From Larix kaempferi (Eukaryota > Streptophyta > Pinopsida > Pinales > Pinaceae), in the NCBI GenBank assembly GCA_027924585.1, contig BSBM01000372.1, positions 12,079,501 through 12,143,500 of the forward strand: a stretch of DNA of 64,000 nt, read 5' to 3'. The notes under the pieces were generated by a model. The model ran no database searches. It saw nothing but the letters and a program-made list of their open reading frames with translations, and was not told the origin of the DNA. Shown here one piece after another: positions 34,141 through 45,600 of the stretch. The position numbers were made by a program, and so were the translations under genes. Position 1 is the stretch's first letter, and each line of letters starts with the position of its first letter.

Positions 34141-37100
34141 TTTCAACTAACCGGATTATTATGTCCTGCGTAGCAGGATATAAATGGATCGCGAGGACCC
34201 TATTATCACCTACCTACTCTACCTAGTCTAGCTCGTACTCGAGTTCAATTTTTTTCTAGCTATATGGTTTTACATAGTTGCAATGTTTTAATTATTAAAC
34301 TAAATTTTATAAAAATTATTTATTTGAAAGCTGATTCGTTCTGAAATGGTGACGTAAGTCTTGGAATCGGCATCCCAAGAGCCGGTGGCGCGATGCCGTC
34401 AGCGTCTGCTCGTTTGTTTAATGCATGACAAGATGTTGAAGCTTGGTTTGTTTAATGCATGATAGGATGTTGAAGCCACATTGTAGAGGGCGTTGAAGCC
34501 ACGTTGAGTGGTGACGTAAGTCTTGAAATGGGGGCGGTGCGGGTTTGGTCGTTTGTTTAATGCATGGCAGGTTGACATGACAGGGAGCAGTAGGTTGAAG
34601 CCACGTTGAAGCCAATATTCGAGGCATAAAGTCTTGAGCTGGTATGAAATACACCTGCTAGCTCATAGCGTATTCTAGTTTGTGAGTATTGAAACGAATT
34701 GATAAGGTTTGGCTTGTGCCAGGGTGACGGTCCTCCCACGGTTTCATCTTGGTTGGGCGGAGGAGGTATTAGTCTGCGTTTGTTGCCTTGGTTCAAGTAG
34801 ATTCAAGGTTTGTTAGCTGTTTGTGCATGGAGAGAGGAGCAGCAGCAGGTTGAAGCCACGTTGAAGCCAATATTCGAGGCATAAAGTCTTGAGCGGGTAT
34901 GAAATACACCTGCTAGCTCATAGCGTATTCTAGTTTGTGAGTATTGAAACGAATTGATAAGGTTTGGCTTGTGCCAGGGTGACGGTCCTCCCACGGTTTC
35001 ATCTTGGTTGGGCGGAGGAGGTATTCGTCTGCGTCTGTTGCGTTGGTTCAGGTAGATTCAGGGTTTGTTAGCTGTTTGTGCACGGAGAGAGGAGCAGCAG
35101 TAGCAGAAGGAGAAGTCGAACGTCGGGGATCGTCTATTCGTCTGCGTTTGTTGCCTTAGTTCAGGTAGATTCATGGTTTATTTATCTACGAACCTGTGCA
35201 TATATGCTCATTGTCTGTTTGTATACGTGTATGCTTTGTTTATATGTTTTTAGTTTGGTATTTTGTGTGAAAAGGCTTTGTCCCTGTGCATACATAGTGT
35301 TTTTTCCGTATGGCTATTTATGTAATAACTTTGTTGTGGATAAATTCTGTGCTAAGGTCTCGGGGTGGAAGAAAAGGCTTACGTCTATGCTCATTGTTTA
35401 CGAACCTGTGTATATATGCTCATTCTCTGTGTGTATACGTCTGTGGTTTGTTTACATGTTTTTAGTTTCGTATTCTGTCTGAAAAGGCTTTGTCCCTGTG
35501 CACACATAGGTTTTCTTCGTCTGGCTATTTGTGTAGTAAATTTGTTGTGGATAAATTGTTTGCTAAGGTCTCGGGGCCGAAGAAAAGGCTTACGTCTATG
35601 CTTAGGAGAAATTTACAAAGAACGATTTGTCAGTTTTGATTTTGCGTGCTTTCGTTCGGATTTGGGTTTGGGGTTTTCATTTCAGCTTGCTGTGGCGTGT
35701 TTTCCTCCGGGTCAGGGATTGATTCGTGTGTCGGCAATTTCTTTGAAGGGTTATGTAGTTCGAGTGTATGCCGTCAGCGTCTGCTCGTTTGTTTAATGCA
35801 TGGCAGGATGTTGAAGCCACGTTGTGGAGGGCGTTGAAGCCAGGTTGAGTGTTGACGTAAGTCTTGAAATGGGGCCGGTGCGGGTTTGGTTATTTGTTTA
35901 ATGCATGGCAAGTTGACATGACAGGGAGCAGCAGGTTGAAGCCAACATTTGAGGCATAAAGTCTTGAGCGGGTATGAAAGACACCTGCTAGCTCATAGCG
36001 TATTTTAGTTTGTGAGTATTGAAACGAATTGATAAGGTTTGGCTTGTGCCAGGGTGACGGTCCTCCCATGGTTTCATCTTGGTTGGGCGAAGGAGAAGTC
36101 CAAGGTCGGGGATAGCGTATTCGTCTGCGTTTGTTGCCTTGGTTCAGGTAGATTCAGGGTTTGTTAGCTGTTCATGCACGGAGAGAGGAGAAGCAGCAGC
36201 AGAAGGAGAAGTCCAACGTCGCGGCTCGTCTATTCGTCTGCGTTTGTTGTCTTAGTTCAGGTAGATTCAGGTTTTATTTATCTACGAATCTATGCATATA
36301 TGCTCATTGTCTGTGTGTATACGTCTATGCTTTGTTTACATGTTTTTAGTTTTGTATTCTGCTTGAAAAGGCTTTGTCCCTGTGCATACATAGGTTTTTT
36401 CGTATGGCTATTTTTGTAATAACTTGTGGATAAATTCTGTGCTAAGGTCTGGGGGCCGAAGAAAAGGCTTACGTCTATGCTCATTGTTTACGAACCTGTG
36501 TATATATGTTTATTCTCTGTGTGTATGCGTCTATGGTTTGTTTATATGTTTTTAGTTTCGTGTTCTCGTATGGCTATTTATGTAATAACTTTGTTGTGGA
36601 TAAATTCTCTGCTAAGGTCTCGGGGTTGAAGAGAATAGCAGAAATGGAGTTGCAAACCTTTGAGTTCAGTGCGCGGTTTACATAAGAGCGAGAAGGATGT
36701 CAGCATAAAAGAATGTCGCCGGTTTTGTAGCTTCCATGAACCGTTTTTAGGAGAAATTTACGAAGAACGATTTCTCGGTTTTGATTTTGAGTGCTTTCGT
36801 TCGGATTTGGGTTTGGGCTTTTGATTTCAGCTTGCTGTGGCGTGTTTTGGTGCGGGTCAGAGGTTGATTCGTGTGTCGGCAATTTCTTTGGAGGGTTATG
36901 TAGTTCGAGTGTACTTGTGGAGCCTGGATATAATGGAGAGTTATACACTGTGCCTTTGATCTTGTTTATGATGGCAGGTTGGGTGGCTTCCTTCGCATTA
37001 AGCTAAAGCGTATTAAAATTTTTTGCAGACACTCAATGATTACATGGGTTATGGATTCGAACCTGGATATCTTAGCATGATCTCGCTTAACCATAAGTTA

Positions 37101-37190
37101 TGCTTCCACGTCACATTGTAACTACGTGAATCGTTGATGTTGTCCATCGTGGAGCTTATGTTTACGATAATCATTAATATAGCGAACTAC
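34141..37190 (+). repeat. Mosaic repeat family, copy 1 (with internal duplications)
   Basis: A string of recognisable modules occurs in a row. It opens with GGATCGCGAGGACCCTATTA and a pyrimidine-rich block. Then come GACGTAAGTCTTGGAATCGG, GCATAAAGTCTTGAGCGGGT (at 34625, 34880 and 35954), GGAGAGAGGAGCAGCAG (35085, 36180) and a ~195-base module with AAAAGGCTTTGTCCCTGTGC (35268, 35487, 36369). Next are GAGAATAGCAGAAATGGAGT (36632) and TGTGTCGGCAATTTCTTTG (35731, 36874). It closes with the pol III-like boxes at 37053-37093. No protein is conserved across modules. The class is unknown: long LTR, or duplicated 5' gene region. Confidence 0.7.
37053..37093 (-). promoter_or_regulatory. Pol III A/B-box-like pair in mosaic repeat
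   Basis: The minus strand has TGGTTAAGCGAG (A-box-like) and, 18 bases on, GGTTCGAATCC (perfect B box). The same pair recurs at 39202-39242 and 40053-40093. Flanks TTATGG and CCATAA can pair, but the span is too short for a tRNA. It may be a SINE head captured in the repeat. Confidence 0.4.
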
Positions 37191-37720
37191 CTGGCTGATA
37201 ACTGATATTTAAACTTTCTTTATTTAAAATAATTTTCACTAGAATATTCAAACAAAAATACCGATTCTCTTCCTTAGTTAAACCAAAAAAATCAAAGGCA
37301 TATATCATTTAAAATAGCTGCAAAATATCTTTAAATAAAAACGTGTAATAATTGTTATTCTGTAATATTTTTCAAGATATTTTTTTACATAATTCGAGAA
37401 ACGGAAAAGAGCTTTAAAAAATTATTAATTTGCAAGTCACTTATACGTTATATTTTAAAATTTTAAAGTGTAAAAAATTCCTTAATTATAACCTTATTGA
37501 AAGATGGGGTTGTGGAGCATTTTTTGGAAATGGTTAGTAGATTGGACTTCGCCATAATCAAAAGTCTAATAGATTCATTAGTTCAATAGCTTTATCAGAA
37601 CATGGGATTATGTTATAGACTTTAGCTGCAACTTAATCGAAGTATGGGATTGCTAGGATGGGATAAAGTATGTTGCATTGAATATTTAATTTAGTTTAAT
37701 CTAATGTTTAAATTTCATAA
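37191..37720. other. AT-rich spacer between mosaic repeat copies
   Basis: There is no coding similarity and no match to the repeat modules. The sequence is AT-rich single-copy-looking DNA. Confidence 0.4.
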
Positions 37721-39360
37721 CAATGCGTAGCAGAATATAAGTGGATCGCTCGGACCCTATTATCACCTATCTAGTCTACCTAGTCTAGCTCGTACTCGAG
37801 TTCAATTTTTTTTTACCTATATGGTTTTACATAGTTGCAATGTGTTTTTTATTAAACTAAATTTTATAAAAATTATTTATTTCAAAGCTCATTCGCTCTG
37901 AAATGGTGACGTAAGTCTTGGAATCAGCACACCAAGAGCCGGCGGTGCGATGCCGTCAGCGTCTGCTCATTTGTTTAATGCATGACAGGATGTTGAAGCC
38001 ACGTTGTAGAGGGCATTGAAGCCACGTTGACTGGTGACGTAGGTCTTGAAATGGGGACGTTGTGCGTCTGGTCATTTGTTTAATGCATGGCAGGTTGACA
38101 TGACAGGGAGCAGCAGGGTGAAGCCACGTTGAAGGCAACATTCGAGCCATAAAGTCTTGAGTGGTTATGAAAGACACCTGCTAGTTCATAGCATATTTTA
38201 GTTTGTGAGTGTTGAAACGAATTGATAAAATTTGGCTTGTGCTAGGGTGACGGTGCTCCCATGGTTTCATCTTGGTTGGGCGAAGGAGAAGTGCAAGGTC
38301 GCGGATGGTGTATTCGTCTGCGTTTGTTGCCTGTGCTAAGGTCTCGGGGCCGAAGAAAAGGCTTACGTCTATGCTCATTGTTTAGGAACCTGTGTATATA
38401 TGCTTATTCTCTATGTGTATACGTTTATGGTTTGTTTGTATGTTTTTAGTTTCGTGTTCTGTCTGAAAAGGCTTTGTTCCTGTGCACATATAGGTTTTCT
38501 TCGTATGGCTATTTATGTAATAACTTTGTTGTGGATCAATTGTTTGCCAAGGTCTCGGCGCCGAAGAAAATGTTTACGTCTATGCTCATTCTCTACGAAC
38601 CTGTGTATATATGCTCATTTTCTCTGTGTATGCGTCTATGCTTTGTTTACATATTTTTAGTTTCGTATTCTGTCTGAAAAGGCTTTGTCCCTGTGCATAC
38701 ATAGTTTGTTTTTTTGTATGTCTATTTATGCAATAACTTTGTTGTGCATAAATTCTCTGCTAAGGTCTCGGGGCCGAAGAGAATAGCAGAAATGGAGTTG
38801 CAAACTTTTGAGTTTAGTGCGCCGTTTACTTAAGAGCGAGAAGGATGTCAGCATAAAGGAATGTCGCCGGTTTTGTAGCTTCCATGGACCGTTTCTAGGG
38901 GAAATTTACGAAGAACGATTTCTCGGTTTTGATTTTGAGCGCTTTCGTTCGGATTTGGGTTTGGGGTTTTGATTTCAGCTTGCTGTGTCGTGTTTTCGTG
39001 CGGGTCAGGGGTTGAATCTTGTGTCGGCAACTTCTTTGGAGGGTTATGTAGTTTGAGTGTACTTCTGGAGCCTGAAATATAATGGAGAGTTATACACTGT
39101 GCCTTTGAGCTTGTTTATGATGCCACGTTGGGTGGCTTGCTTAACATTAAGCTGAAGCATATTAAATTTTTTTGCAGGTACTCAATGATTACATGATTTA
39201 TGGATTCGAACCTGGATATCTTAGCATGATCTCGCTTAACCATAAGTTATGCTTCCACGTCACATTGTAACTACGTGTATCGTTGATATTGTCCATCGTG
39301 GAGCTTATGGTTACGATGATCATTAATATAGCGAACTACCTGGTTGATAACTCAATGCGT
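37721..39360 (+). repeat. Mosaic repeat family, copy 2
   Basis: The same modules as copy 1 occur in the same order but with fewer internal duplications: GGATCGCTCGGACCCTATTA at 37742, CATAAAGTCTTGAGTGG at 38149, and the ~195-base module twice (38360-38760). The modules GAGAATAGCAGAAATGGAGT (38779) and GTGTCGGCAACTTCTTTG (39022) and the A/B-box pair at 39202-39242 follow. Confidence 0.75.
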
Positions 39361-40690
39361 ATGAAAAAGTTGGTAGTTCATGGGTCTTAATATCCATTTA
39401 AATACATTGTACTTCAACCTCGGTAGATGCAATGAGGGTTTTGTCGTTGGAGAAGGCTCTCAAGACTCATCATTTTCGTTTTGTTCCCTGAAGGTTTCGC
39501 TTTGCAACCCTTGGAGGTTGTGAGCAGGCCTGGAATTTCAAATTTATTTTGCATGTCAAACGGAAATTTGACGACGATCTTGTATTTTCTGCGGCTTTGA
39601 GTTTACATTTTATACAAATTTAAAGAGTGTCAAATTAATAGACCATAAAATTAATAAAAAATAGCCTAAAACCCTAGCGACCATTGGAATTTTATCCCAT
39701 GTTCTCTGTGCAAGCTTTATGTATATATAGCCAAACCTAAAAAGCATGCAAATATTATGTAAACTTCCACTGATCTGAGTATAAAATTTTGATGTTTTTA
39801 AAGTCGGAGCATGGTTGATTTCCACATATATATCATTTTAGGGATTTTTTGTGTGGATCAGGGGTTGATTTGTGTGTCGGCAATTTCTTTGCACAGTTAT
39901 GTAGTTCGAGTGTACTTGTGGAGTGGAATATGATGGAGAGTTATACACTGTGCCTTTGAGCTTGTCTATGATGACACGTTGGGTGGCTTGCTTAGCATTA
40001 AGCTAAAGCATATTAATTTTTTTTGCAGGTACTCAATGATTACATAAGTTATGGATTCGAACCTGGATATCTTAGCATGATCTCGCTTAACCATAAGTTA
40101 TGCTTCCACCTCGCGTTGTAACTGCATGTATTGTTGATATTGTCCATCGTAGAGCTCGTCTTTACGATGATCATTAATATAGCCAGCTAGCTAGTTGATA
40201 ACTCAATGCCTATGAAAAAGTTGGTAGTTCATGGGTCTTAATATCCATTTAAATACATTGTACTTCAACCTCGGTAGATGCAATGAGGGTTTTGTCCTTG
40301 GAGAAGCCTCTCAAGACTCATCATTTTCGTTTTGTTGCCTGAAGGTTTCGCTTTGCAACCCGCTGGAGGTCGTGAACAGGGCTGGAAATTCAAATTTATT
40401 TTGCGTGTCAAACTGAAATTTGATGACAGTCTTGTATTTTCTGTCCGTTTCAGTTTACGTTTTATACAAATTTAAATAGTGTCAAATTAATATACCATAA
40501 AATTAATAAAAAATAGGCTAAAACCCTATCGACCATTGGACTTTTATTCGATGTTCTTTGTCGAAGCTTTATGTATACATAGCCAAACCTAAAAAGCATC
40601 CAAATATTATGTAAACTTCCACTGGTCTGAGTGTAAACTTTTCATATTTTTAAAGCCGGAGTATGGTTGATTTTCAGAGATATATGATTT
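38990..40690 (+). repeat. Tandem duplication of ~850 bp
   Basis: The block from about 38995 to 39845 repeats at about 39846-40690. Each copy runs from GTGTCGGCAA.TTCTTTG through the A/B boxes, AAGTTGGTAGTTCATGGGTC, the hAT-like left end, and TATGTATA.ATAGCCAAACCT. The duplication took place after the hAT-like element had inserted. Confidence 0.85.
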
Positions 40691-41882
40691 TAGAGATTTT
40701 GTCATATGTAATTCACTAATGATCGAATTGATGAACTTTCATCAATGAACTTAGAGAGGAGAAACTAACAAAACGCAGTAATTTTATAAAAATTAAATTA
40801 AATCAAAGTCTTGAGGAGATGAGAGGTACCTCGACAAGCGCTGTCGTGGATTTTCACCATTCTTTTAACAATTGTTTTGTTAGAGTCCATTATTGTCCTC
40901 CACTGTTCTATTACTTCAGCTCATCTATCTTGCAATGTATCCATAGTTTCAGTATATACATAATTCAATATTGTTTTCTGTTGTTCTATTTTAAGCTTTT
41001 GAAATTTGACTCTATCTCATAAATTTACCAAAATATTCTTAGCAAATAACAATGTTGTTTGGTTTGGACTTCTCAAAGGAATTTCTAGTTTGGAGATGTC
41101 CTCTATAGATTTAATAGACAGGGAGAGCAAGATTGAAATGTTGACTCTCTTTGTTGAAGCAAGAGCAACATTGCTCTAAATTGCAAACACTAACTTGAAG
41201 GAAGAAGAGGCATCTTCGTTGCGTCAGGCAGCCATTGATATGCAACAAAATGCTTCTTTCACACATTGATATGCACCAAAATGCTTCTTTCACAAGTCTA
41301 GGATTTTTTCTTGATTTATGCATAAGATTACTATTAGTAGCATTTTTTACTTTTGTGTGCCTACTGGTTTTATGCATTATGCATTTTGTCTATGTTATTA
41401 TCATTATGTTGTGGCCGCAATAGAACTATGTTTGTGTGTTAATTTCATGGCAGTGTCTGATTTAGTTTTCTTTTTTGCAAGGCCTCTCTAAGTGGAAGGA
41501 AAAACAGCCCCTCGTGCTGCTCTATGTTTGTCTATCTGTCCCTGCTATGTTGTTGCTACATGTTTGGATGTCAATGCACCTGCCAAATTCAGGTGCATGT
41601 CAATTATCGTTGTGCATTCACCTTTGTAGCTGCTATCGTGTTGGTGCATCGAATGGGTCACTGCAAGTCTGTTTGCTTGAATTGTCTTGTCAAACGGTGA
41701 TGGCCACTTATTAAAATTTATGGCGTGGGCCTTAACACTGTAAACGTCGAATCAACGGTTTGAAATTGTTAATGGACGCAGCTGTTGACCTGCCAACATT
41801 TTTTTTTACTGTCAAATAGGTTTAAGAACTGAAAAAATTTTCGGCCTAAAAACGTTCTTTAGCCCGTCAAATTCCAGACCTG
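39525..41882. mobile_element. hAT-like non-autonomous DNA transposon
   Basis: The left end CAGG(C/G)CTGGAA(A/T)TTC occurs at 39525 and again at 40377 because of the 850-base tandem duplication. The right end, GTCAAATTCCAGACCTG, stops at 41882. The ends are inverted and of the hAT type. Eight-base flanks match: GTTGTGAG at 39517-39524, GTCGTGAA at 40369-40376 and GTTGCGAG at 41883-41890. The 1.5-kb interior (40377-41882) shows no transposase motif on either strand, so it would depend on enzyme supplied elsewhere. Confidence 0.65.
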
Positions 41883-41989
41883 GTTGCGAGCAATGCTAGA
41901 GCATTTTTCAGCTTGTCTGTAACAATGAGGTTTTAATTAGTGTATCATTGCCAAGTTACAATCATACTCATGCTATTATTATTATTATT

Positions 41990-42815
41990 ATATCCTGTGT
42001 GGCAGGAAATATATGGATCGCTCGTACCCTATTAATTAATCTACTTAATTTTCCTTGCACTTGAGTTTAATTTTTTTTTATGTATATGGTTTTACATAGT
42101 TATAGTCTGTTTTTTATTAAACTAAATTTTATAAAAAATGATTTATGTCAAATGTCGTTCACTGTGAAATGATGGCGTGAGTCTTGAAATAGGCACCCCA
42201 AGCGCCAGTGGTGCGATGCTGTTAGGGTCTTCTCATTTGTTTAATGCATCATAGAAGTTGTAACCATTGACATGACAGTGAACAGGGTGTTGAAGCCACT
42301 TTGAATAGACACGTTGAAGCCAACATTCAAGTCATAAAATCTCGATCGGCTACGAAAGACAGCTGCTGCGCCACCTGGTGAGTCAGTTTTATGGTTTCAT
42401 AACATATTTTATTTTGTGAATTTTCAAACGAATTCATAAGGTTTGGCTTGTGCCAGGGTATTGGTGCTCGCATGGTTTCATCTCAGTTGGGCAAAGAACA
42501 CAAAACAAAACACACAGACATAGAGAGAGGAGCAGCAGCAACAGTAGCAGAAGGAGAAGTCCAAGGTCAGTGATCGCCTATTCCTCTGCCTTTGTTGACT
42601 TAGTTTACGTAGATTCAAGGTTTATTTATCTACAAACTTGTGTATATATGCTCATTGTCTGTATGTATACGTCTATGCTTTGTTTACATGTTTTTAGTTT
42701 CGTATTCTGTGTGAAAAGGCTTTGTCCCTATGCATACATGGTTCTTTTTCGTCTGCCTATTTATGTAATAACTTTGTTGTGGATAAATTCTGTGCCAAGG
42801 TCTTGGGCCCTGTAC
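41990..42815 (+). repeat. Mosaic repeat family, copy 3 (short)
   Basis: It begins GGATCGCTCGTACCCTATTA at 42014, then has divergent forms of the downstream modules, including GGTTTGGCTTGTGCCAGGGT (42440), GAGAGAGGAGCAGCAGC (42523) and one ~195-base module ending TTGTGGATAAATTCTGTGCC (42790). It then stops. Confidence 0.7.
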
Positions 42816-43616
42816 ATATATTTACATTGCAAGGATCAACTTATTTACATTTATTTATTTGTAAATTATTCTCATGTGTTTGACTTGTTATTAATGATTT
42901 GTCACCTTATGACCTTGTGCTCGAGTGGTCTGCTATATAAATGAAAAATACAATGTATTTCAACCATCACTTACATTCCCATATTATGGAACATTTGTTA
43001 GTACATTCATTTGTTCCTACTTATTCCAAATCAAGTGTCAAGTCAAAAATTCCTACAAGCATACCTGCTTTATACATTATATAGTCTGTTATATCCACTT
43101 GAGATAAGATTATAAGGCAAATATCACAATAGTAGTGCTAGTATCAATTTCCCGATTTATTTGACATCTTATGCACAAGTTGTCGAACGTCCAATTTTGG
43201 TTAAGCGCCATGTTGCTGCATATTTTTATGCAGGATGGTGATTCCGAGGAGTATTGTTGATTTGGCACATCATCTTGCTTGAGCTCCCTCTCTTGCCACA
43301 CATGTGGAGGCATGGTTATATTAACTTGGCATAGTGACACATATGTTGGGTCACTTTGCTAATCCTTTATTTTGCGTCTGGTTCTATTGCACATATGTTC
43401 ATGCATTTTGCCACTTGAAGGAGATGTTAAGCATTGCTTGTGCTATTCTAGGAGGGGTTGTTTTTATTGCTTGTAGTTTAGTAATTGGTTGAAAGCATTG
43501 ACTTCACTCGACTTTCCTAGTCTTGTTGGGTTCAGATTGGCCGATGACTAACGAACAAGATAATTTTACATAGTTGCTATGTATCTTCTTATCTACAACA
43601 ACTAACAAACGCTGAA
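42816..43616. other. Non-coding spacer
   Basis: AT-rich sequence without protein similarity or known repeat. It separates the direct copy 3 from an inverted copy. Confidence 0.4.
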
Positions 43617-44085
43617 TCTACCTCAACCAAGGCAACAAACGCAGACGAATACGCGATCCGCGACCTTGGACTTCTCCTTCGCACAACCAAGATGAAAGCA
43701 TGCGAGCACCGTCAGCCTGGCACAAGTCAAACCTTATCAATTCGTTTCAATACTCACAAACTAGAATACGTTATGAGCTAACAGGTGTCTTTCATACCCG
43801 CTCAAGACTTTATGCCTCGAATGTTGGCTTCAACGTGGCTTCAATCTGCTGCTCTCTGTCATGTTAACCTGCGATGCATTAAACAAATGACCAGACCCAC
43901 AACGCCCCCATTTCAAGACTTACGTCACCACTCAAGGTGGCTTGAACGCTCTCTACAGCGTGGCTTCAACATCCTGTCATGCATTAAACAAATGAACAGA
44001 CGCTGACGGCATTGCACCGCCGGCTCTTGGCCTGCCGATTCCAAGACTTACGTCATCATTTCAGAGCGAATGAGCTTTGATGTAG
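43617..44085 (-). repeat. Mosaic repeat family, inverted partial copy
   Basis: On the minus strand the modules GACGTAAGTCTTGGAATCGG, GCATTAAACAAATG-complement, GCATAAAGTCTTGAGCGGGT and TTGCGTTTGTTGCC are in the same order as copy 1. The copy is thus inverted with respect to the other three and covers only the first third of the repeat. Confidence 0.75.
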
Positions 44086-45600
44086 AATGATTCATCCATA
44101 TTAGGTAGGCAATGTAATGACTTGCCTTTGGTTCTCTTTGTTATAGGTCACTAGTGAATTGATATTGTAACTGTAGTGTGTCAAAGGAAAGTTAGTCTAT
44201 GTAACTATATTAATAGAGATAGGTGTGTTTGACTAGGATCTAGGGGATTCCCAGCAAGTTCGCCAAATTTGCATTAAGAAGAAGCTGAACTTATTGAGTT
44301 TCCTGCTGGTGAACATACATCTAGATTGTTGGCAGTCCTCATCAACGAATATAGTATGTATGTTGTGAATTGTCTCATAAATAACTGATATGTAACCAAT
44401 GTAAGCTATAAGTGATTTATTTAACCTTATGTATTATGTGTAATTATTCATATAGGGGAGATTGTTTTACATGCCTTTGGCTATAATTATTTAGTGTTGG
44501 TGCAACCGGAAGATAGAGAAGAGTGTAATCTCCATAGCAATAACCATACCTAAGCTATCGTAATAAGCAATGCTTATCACGATCATATTAGACATATACG
44601 TTGTTCATACTAGTAGACATTAGTTGCTTGTATTGATTATTATGATTCTCAGCTTAAGAATAGTATAAGCATTATTAATAACGTGTGCAATTGATTATGG
44701 ACAAACACATAGGGTTATGCTAATGGGTAGCTAGCATATGTGATGTCACGTAAATCACGTGGATCTATATGTATGTAATTCCATAACCTTAGATATGTGT
44801 ATAGTGTTAATGAATGGTAGGACCAAATCTTTATGCTAGTATATGAGATCGAGCTTATGTTTATCATCATATCTGCTTAAGATATATGTACAAGATTATG
44901 TAGAATGATTCATCGACATTAAATAGGGAATGTAATGCATTCGGTTTGATTGCCTTTGTTACAGGTCACCAATGAATCTAATATTGCATTGAATCTAATG
45001 ATTCTCGCCGAGTAGGATAGGAAATCAAGTGTGTACTGATGTGTGATGAGAAATATTATATCCATATTTCTTGATAAAGTGACTTCGACCTTTTAAGTGT
45101 TGAAACCTTTCACTCTAACCAGAACCGTAGCTGGATAGTTTCCTACAAAAATTCATCTTGGTGGTTGTAAGATAACAAACTCAAATATAGTTTCAAAAAA
45201 AAAAACTGAACACATAGACATAGAATTTTCTTGTTTTCTAATTAGCATTTTTTTTGCATTGATACCAAATCTTGGATATTTAATAATTTCACCTTAGCAA
45301 TTAACATCCCGTTTTTTTCCTATTCTACTAAGAGGGCAAAATACACTTCATTTGAAAAAAGTTTGTCGTCAATATGTTCCTTCGTTTGCTTTGCTTATTT
45401 GCAATGACAAGAACAATTTACAATGTTTACAACATCATGGCTTGAAAAAATTCCATACCCTTTGCTTATTTTCTTTTCCTTAGGTTCTGTTTCTCTTCAC
45501 TTGCCTGCAGGTTTTCCTAGACAAACGACCAGAGACATAGAAAAAAGAACAGCTAAAAAGGCAAGAAATATATGCTATTGCAAATGTTTTTGTAGGCAAT
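44086..45600. other. Non-coding, with an 800-base-spaced direct repeat
   Basis: The strings TGTAGAATGATTCATC..CATTA and GG.AATGTAATG, ending in TAGGTCAC/CAGGTCACC, occur at 44093-44160 and 44897-44970. They could be LTR edges or a simple duplication; no retroelement coding lies between them. From 45423 on, a short hydrophobic frame precedes the Helentron coding region and could be its leader or first exon, with a splice-acceptor-like TTTTTGTAG at 45587-45595. Confidence 0.4.

Noticed and set aside
37035-37110. A tRNA gene on the minus strand
   Set aside because: A and B boxes are present, but the span between TTATGG and CCATAA is only about 48 bases and no anticodon arm can be folded.
35078-42944. 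Recurrent hydrophobic open frames of 60-160 codons in the mosaic repeat (cysteine, tyrosine and valine rich)
   Set aside because: They recur because the DNA repeats recur. Frames shift between copies, starts differ and no domain is visible; translation of T-rich sequence gives such proteins by chance.
44093-44970. A complete LTR element between the two TGTAGAATGATTCATC repeats
   Set aside because: Only 800 bases separate them, no primer-binding site or coding is present, and no target duplication is visible.
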